Positions 1 to 4,889 of a DNA stretch of 5,877 nt are shown here, in pieces. This DNA comes from CAKSIN01 sp964423705. GTDB lineage: Bacteria; Bacillota; Clostridia; UMGS1810. The translations under genes were made by a program, and so were the position numbers. Every line of letters starts with the position of its first letter. Within the stretch, counting starts at the first letter, position 1. The notes under the pieces were generated by a model. That model was not told the DNA's origin. It worked only from the letters and a program-made list of their open reading frames with translations, and searched no databases. The stretch is taken from the NCBI GenBank assembly GCA_964423705.1, contig CAYRGA010000110.1, forward strand, positions 1 to 5,877. Direction: 5' to 3'.

Positions 1-1607
1 ATGCTGTGACAGCTTCCGAAAAAGCTGAACTCCGAAATCTCAGCGAAAAGGAGATAGAAGACCGCTTTTATTGTGATTTGGAATTCGGAACCGGCGGACT
101 GCGCGGCGTTATGGCTGTAGGTACAAACAGAATGAATGTACATACCGTGCGTTTGGCAACCCAAGGCTTGGCAAATGAAATCCTTGACAGTGAATCCGAT
201 AGCGAAAAGGGTGTTGTTATCGCGTATGATTCGCGAAATAATTCAAAAAACTTTGCTTGGGAGTGTGCTAATGTACTTTGTGCCAACGGAATTAAAACTT
301 ATATTTTCGATGGTTTGCGCCCGACACCGGAGCTTTCGTTTGCTGTCAAATATCTTGGATGTGCAAGAGGCGTGGTGATAACCGCAAGTCACAATCCAAA
401 AGAATATAACGGTTACAAGGTTTATGGAGATGACGGTGCTCAAATAGCGCCGGAAACAGCAAAAAAGATTATCGCTTATATAAATGATACCGATATATTT
501 GATGATATAAAGCTCTCTTCGGAATACAAACCCATGGTAATCGGAAATGACATTGATGCAGCATATATTAAAGCGATAAAAGAGCAATCCTTCGGAACAA
601 GAATACCGGAAGATTTTAAAATTGTATATACACCTCTCCACGGTTCCGGAAATATCTTGGTGCGCCGTATACTTTCGGATATAGGTGTCGAAAATGTTTT
701 GGTGGTGCCGGAACAGGAATTGCCCGATGGAGATTTTCCAACCGTTAAATCACCCAATCCGGAGAATTCCGAGGCATTTAACCTTGCGATAGAATATGCC
801 AAGAGGGAAAATGCGGATATCATCTTCGGTACTGACCCCGACAGCGACCGCATCGGCGTGGTCGTGAAAAATTCAAACGGAGAATATGTGGTTCTCAACG
901 GAAATCAAACCGGTACAATCCTCTGTGAATATATATTAAGAAACATGAATGAAAGAAATATGCTTTCAAAAAAAGCTTCGGTTGTAAAAACGATAGTTAC
1001 TACGGAAATGGTAAGAGCCGTAGGTGAAAGTTACGGTGTTGAAATTATCGATGTTTTGACAGGATTTAAGTTTATAGGGGAGCAGATAAAGCATTTCGAA
1101 GACGAAGGAAATCCGGAACGATTTATTTTCGGTCTTGAGGAAAGCTACGGTTATCTTAAGGGAACCTATGCGCGTGATAAGGATGCCGTCGTGGCGGCGA
1201 TGCTGGTCGCACAGGTTGCAGCAGAGTGCAAGACCGAAGGTATAACCTTATACGAGCGGCTTTTAAAGCTGTATGAAAAGTATGGTTGCTATCTGGAAGG
1301 GCTTGAAACAAAGACCCTGACCGGTATCGACGGCAGAAAACAGATAGAAGAAATTATGCGTAAATTCAGAACCTCATCTCTTCCTTTGGAAGTTACTGAA
1401 GTTAAGGATTATTTAAAAGGAATTGACGGTCTGCCAAAGTCGGATGTATTGAAATTCTTCCTCGCTGATGGCGGTTGGTTTGCGGTAAGACCGTCCGGAA
1501 CCGAACCGAAAATAAAATTTTATTTCGGCGTTAAATCCGAAGATGATAAAAGTGCCAAGCAAAAACTCGAAACTTTAAAAAATTCGGTTTTGAATTTCGC
1601 CGAATAA
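1..1607 (+). CDS. pgcA: Phospho-sugar mutase (alpha-phosphoglucomutase/phosphomannomutase), 5' end missing
   Basis: This enzyme of the alpha-D-phosphohexomutase superfamily interconverts glucose 6-phosphate and glucose 1-phosphate (or the mannose equivalents) in the cytoplasm, feeding UDP-glucose, envelope polysaccharide and glycogen synthesis. Residues are counted from the GTG at 6. All four active-site signatures are intact: the phosphoserine loop TASHNP (126-131, Ser128), the metal-binding loop DPDSDR (277-282), the sugar-specificity loop GLEESYG (376-382) and the phosphate-binding loop RPSGTEPK (495-502). The N-terminal FGTGGLRG stretch (27-34) is typical of PgcA/PGM2-type mutases. The family usually runs to about 570-580 residues, and the frame is open to the window edge. 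The GTG at 6 is therefore probably an internal valine, with roughly 40 residues lying upstream. The gene ends at TAA 1605-1607, followed by a terminator. Family assignment is firm. The exact substrate (glucose or mannose phosphate) and the pgcA symbol are inference. Confidence 0.95.
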   Translation, partial: AVTASEKAELRNLSEKEIEDRFYCDLEFGTGGLRGVMAVGTNRMNVHTVRLATQGLANEILDSESDSEKGVVIAYDSRNNSKNFAWECANVLCANGIKTYIFDGLRPTPELSFAVKYLGCARGVVITASHNPKEYNGYKVYGDDGAQIAPETAKKIIAYINDTDIFDDIKLSSEYKPMVIGNDIDAAYIKAIKEQSFGTRIPEDFKIVYTPLHGSGNILVRRILSDIGVENVLVVPEQELPDGDFPTVKSPNPENSEAFNLAIEYAKRENADIIFGTDPDSDRIGVVVKNSNGEYVVLNGNQTGTILCEYILRNMNERNMLSKKASVVKTIVTTEMVRAVGESYGVEIIDVLTGFKFIGEQIKHFEDEGNPERFIFGLEESYGYLKGTYARDKDAVVAAMLVAQVAAECKTEGITLYERLLKLYEKYGCYLEGLETKTLTGIDGRKQIEEIMRKFRTSSLPLEVTEVKDYLKGIDGLPKSDVLKFFLADGGWFAVRPSGTEPKIKFYFGVKSEDDKSAKQKLETLKNSVLNFAE

Positions 1608-1614
1608 TTTGCAT

Positions 1615-1656
1615 AGAACCCGATTTTATCAATTAAAAATCGGGTTCTTCGTCATT
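1615..1656 (+). terminator. Rho-independent terminator after the mutase gene
   Basis: A perfect 13-bp inverted repeat has its left arm AGAACCCGATTTT at 1615-1627 and its right arm AAAATCGGGTTCT at 1636-1648, with an 8-base loop. It begins 7 bases after the mutase stop codon. The right arm runs into a moderately T-rich tail (to about 1656) rather than a clean T run, so termination may be less than complete. The other strand has no T-rich tail, so I read it as acting on the + strand only. Confidence 0.82.
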
Positions 1657-1723
1657 AATTCATAATCCGCATAATCAACGGTGAGGACTAACCGAATTCA
1701 TATAAGACTGTAATAATTTTTTG

Positions 1724-1752
1724 TTGATTATTTGATACTTTTGTGATATAAT
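1724..1752 (+). promoter_or_regulatory. Sigma-A-type extended -10 promoter for the YgjV-like gene and downstream operon
   Basis: The -35 box is TTGATT (1724-1729), followed by a 17-base spacer and a perfect -10 TATAAT (1747-1752). The -10 is preceded by TG at 1744-1745, giving the extended TGnTATAAT form. Transcription would start near 1759 and give a leader of about 38 bases. The surrounding region is AT-rich. This is the best-scoring promoter by eye in the window and sits directly after the preceding gene's terminator, where a new transcription unit is expected. I see no convincing operator or riboswitch fold in the rest of 1649-1796. Confidence 0.8.
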
Positions 1753-1796
1753 TACCAATAGTTTGTAATTTATGAAGCAATGAAAAGGAGAATGCA

Positions 1797-2321
1797 ATGA
1801 ATTTGACAGCACAATTATTCGGTATAGCCGGATTCCTGTTTACAGTCGTTTCGTTTCAAGAGCGAAACATTAAAAAATTTTTTATAATGCAAGCTATTGC
1901 CGGATTTATGTTTTTTATGAATTTTGCGATTATGGGTGCATTGTCTGCCGCGTTGTTTAATTTAGTAAATCTTGTACGAGGAGCACTGCTTTCAAAGAAA
2001 GAACATAAACCGTGGCACTTAGGTACCATTGAGATATTGTATACTGTATGCTTCGTAATTTCCTTGATAGTGATAAACGGTGATTTGTTTCAAATTTTCT
2101 TGTCATCACTCACATATTTTGCTCTTGTGCTGATGACAATATTTATGTGGAAAGGAAACGGAAAATACATAAGATACGTACAGCTTTTCGTAGTATCACC
2201 GGCGTGGATAATACACAATATATTTAATTTTTCGCTCGGCGGGCTTTTATGTGAGATATTCAGCATGCTTTCGGTTATAGTATCCTTTATAAGATACAAA
2301 CAAAGCGGCTTTGAAAATTAG
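1797..2321 (+). CDS. YgjV-family integral membrane protein
   Basis: This 174-residue, very hydrophobic protein resembles the E. coli inner-membrane protein YgjV (Imp-YgjV family), whose function is not established. The clearest match is the C-terminal block with WIIHN (137-141), a small GG pair (148-149), a Glu (153) and IRY (165-167), which mirrors the W-IHN...GG...E...IR pattern I recall in YgjV. The length is normal for the family. Hydrophobic segments fall at about 4-20, 28-45, 48-65, 75-94, 98-117, 125-141 and 146-166, so up to seven membrane helices. The two halves look weakly duplicated. The ATG at 1797 follows a strong AAAGGAG (1784-1790) by six bases; an ATG at 1792 is in another frame. 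The gene is first after a strong promoter and 49 bases before an amino acid symporter, suggesting a transport-related role (inference only). There is no cleavable signal peptide or enzymatic motif. Confidence 0.85.
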   Translation: MNLTAQLFGIAGFLFTVVSFQERNIKKFFIMQAIAGFMFFMNFAIMGALSAALFNLVNLVRGALLSKKEHKPWHLGTIEILYTVCFVISLIVINGDLFQIFLSSLTYFALVLMTIFMWKGNGKYIRYVQLFVVSPAWIIHNIFNFSLGGLLCEIFSMLSVIVSFIRYKQSGFEN

Positions 2322-2339
2322 ATATTTTACACCTATAGT
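2311..2339 (+). promoter_or_regulatory. Possible internal promoter for the symporter gene
   Basis: TTGAAA (2311-2316, five of six to consensus), a 17-base spacer and TATAGT (2334-2339, five of six) form a good sigma-A-type promoter. The -35 box overlaps the last codons of the YgjV-like gene, and transcription would start near 2346, about 25 bases before the symporter start. Part of the match lies in coding sequence and AT-rich DNA gives chance hits, so this is a prediction. Confidence 0.55.
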
Positions 2340-2353
2340 GTTTTAACAAAAGC

Positions 2354-2361
2354 AAGGGAGG
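2354..2361 (+). promoter_or_regulatory. Ribosome binding site that fixes a TTG start
   Basis: AAGGGAGG is a near-ideal Shine-Dalgarno sequence. It lies nine bases before the TTG at 2371. The next in-frame methionine is about 70 codons further on, past the first membrane segment, so this site decides the start of the symporter gene. Confidence 0.85.
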
Positions 2362-2370
2362 ACATATTCT

Positions 2371-3792
2371 TTGAAAAATATTATTGATTCTGTTTCGAAT
2401 GTAATTTCAAACGTAAACAATATTTTGTACAGCTATATACTTATTATTCTGCTTATAGTCGGCGGCTTATATTTTACTTTCCGTACCGACTTCGCACAAC
2501 TTCGGCTTTTGAAAGCACAGATAAAATCGGTTGCCGAAAAGCCTTCCGAAAAGGAGGGAGTTTCATCATTTCAGGCACTTATGGTATCGACGGCATCACG
2601 TGTCGGAACCGGAAATATCATCGGCGTTTCAACCGCATTGTACTTCGGTGGCTACGGCTCTGTTTTTTGGATGTGGGTCATAGCTTTGATTGGCGGAGCA
2701 TCAGCACTTATTGAAAGCACTCTGGCACAGATTTATAAAAAGCGCGGTGAGGACGGTAATTTTTACGGCGGTCCTGCATATTACATAGAAAACGGCTTAA
2801 AAAGCCGTGGTCTGGCTGTTGTGTTTTCTATTCTGCTGATAATTACATACGGGTTCGGATTTAATATGCTCGCATCCTATAATCTGCAATCCACCTTTTC
2901 GGTTTATACTTTTTATCAACAGGGCAGCACGCCGCTTGTTGTAGGTGTGGTTCTTTCTCTTATTGTAGGTTATTGTCTTCTTGGCGGCGGAAAAAGAATT
3001 GCAAAGGTAACGGGTGTTTTTGTTCCTGTAATGGGTGTGCTGTATGTAATTGCGGCAATTGTCGTGTGTGTGTTGAACGGTCGCTTGCTCCCGTCGGTCA
3101 TAGTGAGAATTTTTAAAGATGCTTTTAATTTCAAGGCAATATTCGGAGGATTCAGCGGTTCATGTATAATGTATGGGATAAAGAGAGGTTTGTTCAGCAA
3201 TGAAGCAGGTGTCGGTTCTGCGCCTAATGCATCTGCTTCGGCGGAGGTTAATCATCCGGTGACTCAAGGACTTGTGCAGGTTCTTTCGGTATTTATTGAC
3301 ACTATTCTTATTTGCTCGGCAACTGCATTTATGTGCCTTTGTTCCGGAGTTGAACCTTCAAAGGAGTTGTCGGGTGCACCGTATGTGCAGGAGGCTCTTC
3401 AAAATGTTTTCGGGATTGCGGGTCCTGTGTTTGTAACTATTGCTATGATACTTTTTGCATTTACAACTCTTTTGGGAAATTTGTATTATGTAGACCAGTG
3501 TTTATTCTATCTGTTAAAACGAGTTCCGGGTAGGGTTTTCAAAGCGGTATATCACATTGCGGCAGTGGTTGTTATTTTGGTAGGTGCGCTGATGAGTGCG
3601 GATTTACTGTGGGGTATAGCCGATATAGCCATGGGTGCGATGGCACTTATAAATATGCCGTCCATCATTATACTAAGTAAGCATGCTCTAAAAGCACTCG
3701 AAAATTTTGAACAGCAATATAAAAACGGCAAGCCTATAGTCTTTCATTCATCCGATATACAACTTTCGGATGAGGTTGACTGCTGGAAGTAA
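2371..3792 (+). CDS. Sodium:alanine symporter, AGCS family
   Basis: This 473-residue secondary transporter of the alanine/glycine:cation symporter family (AlsT/DagA type) brings small neutral amino acids, typically alanine or glycine, across the cytoplasmic membrane with sodium. Family hallmarks in order are RVGTGNIIGV (77-86), GGPAYYIE (133-140), GIKRGLFSNEAGVGSAP (269-285), AEVNHPVTQG (291-300), a helix ending FAFTTLLGNLYY (362-373), and the late LLWGIADIAMGAMALINMP block (412-430). About ten to eleven hydrophobic segments are visible, the first at about 18-36. The length is normal for the family. The start is TTG 2371, chosen because AAGGGAGG lies nine bases upstream and no nearer in-frame ATG exists. 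It follows the YgjV-like gene by 49 bases and precedes the radical SAM gene by 26, with no terminator on either side. Substrate preference among alanine, glycine, serine or glutamine cannot be read from the sequence. Confidence 0.95.
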   Translation: MKNIIDSVSNVISNVNNILYSYILIILLIVGGLYFTFRTDFAQLRLLKAQIKSVAEKPSEKEGVSSFQALMVSTASRVGTGNIIGVSTALYFGGYGSVFWMWVIALIGGASALIESTLAQIYKKRGEDGNFYGGPAYYIENGLKSRGLAVVFSILLIITYGFGFNMLASYNLQSTFSVYTFYQQGSTPLVVGVVLSLIVGYCLLGGGKRIAKVTGVFVPVMGVLYVIAAIVVCVLNGRLLPSVIVRIFKDAFNFKAIFGGFSGSCIMYGIKRGLFSNEAGVGSAPNASASAEVNHPVTQGLVQVLSVFIDTILICSATAFMCLCSGVEPSKELSGAPYVQEALQNVFGIAGPVFVTIAMILFAFTTLLGNLYYVDQCLFYLLKRVPGRVFKAVYHIAAVVVILVGALMSADLLWGIADIAMGAMALINMPSIIILSKHALKALENFEQQYKNGKPIVFHSSDIQLSDEVDCWK

Positions 3793-3806
3793 AAATTTTG
3801 TTCATC

Positions 3807-3813
3807 GGGGGGG
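3807..3813 (+). promoter_or_regulatory. Unusual all-G ribosome binding site
   Basis: A run of seven Gs sits five bases before the GTG at 3819. Five consecutive Gs can pair with the CCUCC anti-Shine-Dalgarno core with one G-U wobble, so the tract can serve as a ribosome binding site. This favours GTG 3819 over the in-frame TTG 3798, which has only a weak GGAAG (3785-3789) upstream and would add seven residues translated partly from the G run. Confidence 0.65.
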
Positions 3814-3818
3814 ATTTT

Positions 3819-4844
3819 GTGAAATCAAGGAAATATCATATACCGATTTTTGTACCGCATAAAGGATGTCCGCACGATTGTGTGTTCTGCAACCAAAGGC
3901 ATATAACCGGTCAGATGACGGATACAACCGCATTTGATGTTGAGAGAATAACCGAGAACCATCTGAAAAGCATAAATTCTGATTATGAAAATATTGAAAT
4001 CGCATTCTTCGGTGGCAGCTTCACCGCTATAGATATTGAAAAGCAGACCGAATTATTGGAAGCTGCATATAAATATGTTAAAAACGGATATGTAAGTTCA
4101 ATACGCTGTTCCACGCGCCCGGATTGCATAAATACAGGGATTCTGAATAATTTCAAAAAATACGGCGGAAATTGCATAGAGCTGGGGGTACAGTCAAGCG
4201 ATGAATATGTGCTGAAATGCTCAGCGCGCGGACACACGTTTGATGATGTGAAGCGAGCTTCAGCACTTATAAAAAACTGCGGCATTTCACTCGGACTTCA
4301 AATGATGATGGGCTTGGTCGGCGACAGTGCCGAAAAAACGATTAAAACAGCAGAGGACCTCATAATGCTGAAACCGGAGTGTGTAAGGATATATCCAACC
4401 TTGGTGGTACAGGATACAGAGCTTTTTAACATGTATAAAAGTGGAGTATATAAGCCGCTCACTCTTGATGATGCCGTGCAGCAACTTAGTGTCTTGATAC
4501 CGATGTTTAAACGTAAAAATATATCTGTAATACGTGTAGGTTTGCAAACGACAGATGAAATAAACGCCGATACGGTCATAGGACCGTATCACCCGGCGAT
4601 TAGGGAACTTGCCGAGGGACGTATTATACGAAATGCCGTTGAAAAACAGATTGATATTGTGCCGAATAAGAAGCTTACTGTTATATGCAATCCTTCACGA
4701 ATTTCAGAGGCAATAGGTCATAAAAAGTGTAACAGTACATATTTCTTAAAAAAATACGGCATAACAATGAAGACTGTGGAAAATTGTGACATAAGTGTAA
4801 ACACTTTGAACATTTGCGGAAAAAATATTGATATTTATGCGTAA
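3819..4844 (+). CDS. Elp3-like radical SAM protein without acetyltransferase domain
   Basis: This 341-residue cytoplasmic radical S-adenosylmethionine enzyme has the canonical CX3CX2C [4Fe-4S] motif at Cys17, Cys21 and Cys24 (GCPHDCVFC). Next come the SAM-contacting GGSF (65-68), TRPD (99-102), ELGVQS (121-126) and QMMMGLVGDS (161-170), then RIYPTLVVQDT (190-200), the pattern of the Elp3/HemN-like radical SAM group. The C-terminal part (about 240-341) has the block VIGPYHPAIRELAEGR (253-268) but no GNAT acetyltransferase domain as in true Elp3, so it is probably not the full tRNA wobble-uridine modification enzyme. Substrate is unknown. GTG 3819 is preferred over TTG 3798 because the G-rich ribosome binding site is well spaced to it and it gives an N-terminus starting just before the conserved IPIFVPH. 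In many Clostridia a protein of this kind lies directly before smc, as here, often annotated as elongator complex protein 3. HemN-type coproporphyrinogen oxidase is less likely. Confidence 0.9.
   Translation: MKSRKYHIPIFVPHKGCPHDCVFCNQRHITGQMTDTTAFDVERITENHLKSINSDYENIEIAFFGGSFTAIDIEKQTELLEAAYKYVKNGYVSSIRCSTRPDCINTGILNNFKKYGGNCIELGVQSSDEYVLKCSARGHTFDDVKRASALIKNCGISLGLQMMMGLVGDSAEKTIKTAEDLIMLKPECVRIYPTLVVQDTELFNMYKSGVYKPLTLDDAVQQLSVLIPMFKRKNISVIRVGLQTTDEINADTVIGPYHPAIRELAEGRIIRNAVEKQIDIVPNKKLTVICNPSRISEAIGHKKCNSTYFLKKYGITMKTVENCDISVNTLNICGKNIDIYA
4565..4598 (+). repeat. Hairpin-forming inverted repeat inside the radical SAM gene
   Basis: GATACGGTC (4569-4577) and GACCGTATC (4582-4590) form a perfect 9-bp stem with a four-base loop. 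A further outer pairing of CGCC (4565-4568) with GGCG (4595-4598) is possible across a four-base bulge. No T run follows, so it is not a standard terminator. It codes for the conserved D-T-V-I-G-P-Y segment, so it may be a by-product of codon choice. Confidence 0.6.
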
Positions 4845-4856
4845 ATATGTTAATAT
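4828..4856 (+). promoter_or_regulatory. Possible promoter for smc
   Basis: TTGATA (4828-4833, five of six), a 17-base spacer and TAATAT (4851-4856, four of six) are joined by a TG at 4848-4849, giving an extended -10. The -35 box lies in the last codons of the radical SAM gene and the -10 just after its stop codon. Transcription would start near 4863, about 27 bases before the smc start. The AT-rich context makes a chance match plausible. Confidence 0.4.
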
Positions 4857-4878
4857 TATTATGTGATATTGTAGGTAC

Positions 4879-4884
4879 GAGGTG
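4879..4884 (+). promoter_or_regulatory. Ribosome binding site that fixes the GTG start of smc
   Basis: GAGGTG lies five bases before the GTG at 4890. An overlapping GTG at 4888 is in another frame and runs into a stop after three codons. No other usable start lies near the conserved N-terminus. Confidence 0.8.
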
Positions 4885-4889
4885 TTTGT

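Noticed and set aside
6..8. GTG as the true start of the mutase gene
   Set aside because: The frame is open to the left edge, no ribosome binding site can be seen, and the family normally has about 40 more residues at the N-terminus.
362..373. Asn instead of Trp in the FAFTTLLG-N-LYY motif (residues 362-373) of the symporter as an unusual substitution
   Set aside because: Coordinates here are residues of the symporter. The GN-YY form also occurs in other AGCS members I recall, so it is a known family variant rather than a novelty.
243..898. Minus-strand open frames of 132 and 140 codons opposite the mutase gene
   Set aside because: They overlap each other and a gene with all active-site motifs intact, lack recognisable domains, and have composition expected of an antisense reading of coding DNA.
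1679..1694. CGGT/ACCG short inverted repeat before the YgjV promoter as an operator or leader fold
   Set aside because: Only four base pairs with an eight-base loop, and upstream of the predicted transcript start; too weak to support.
1649..1796. Riboswitch, small RNA or T-box leader between terminator and YgjV-like gene
   Set aside because: The predicted leader after the promoter is only about 38 bases, with no conserved aptamer motif or terminator/antiterminator pair visible.
2792..2808. Hairpin ACGGCTT/AAGCCGT with a three-base loop inside the symporter gene
   Set aside because: Only 7 bp, no T run follows, and it lies in a well-conserved coding segment; I judge it to be chance.
3776..3805. 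TTGACT as a -35 box for a promoter of the radical SAM gene
   Set aside because: No acceptable -10 box lies 15-18 bases downstream; the best hexamer there matches only three of six positions.
4287..4592. Two overlapping minus-strand open frames of about 100 codons opposite the radical SAM gene
   Set aside because: No ribosome binding sites or domains were recognised, and the plus-strand gene explains the sequence.
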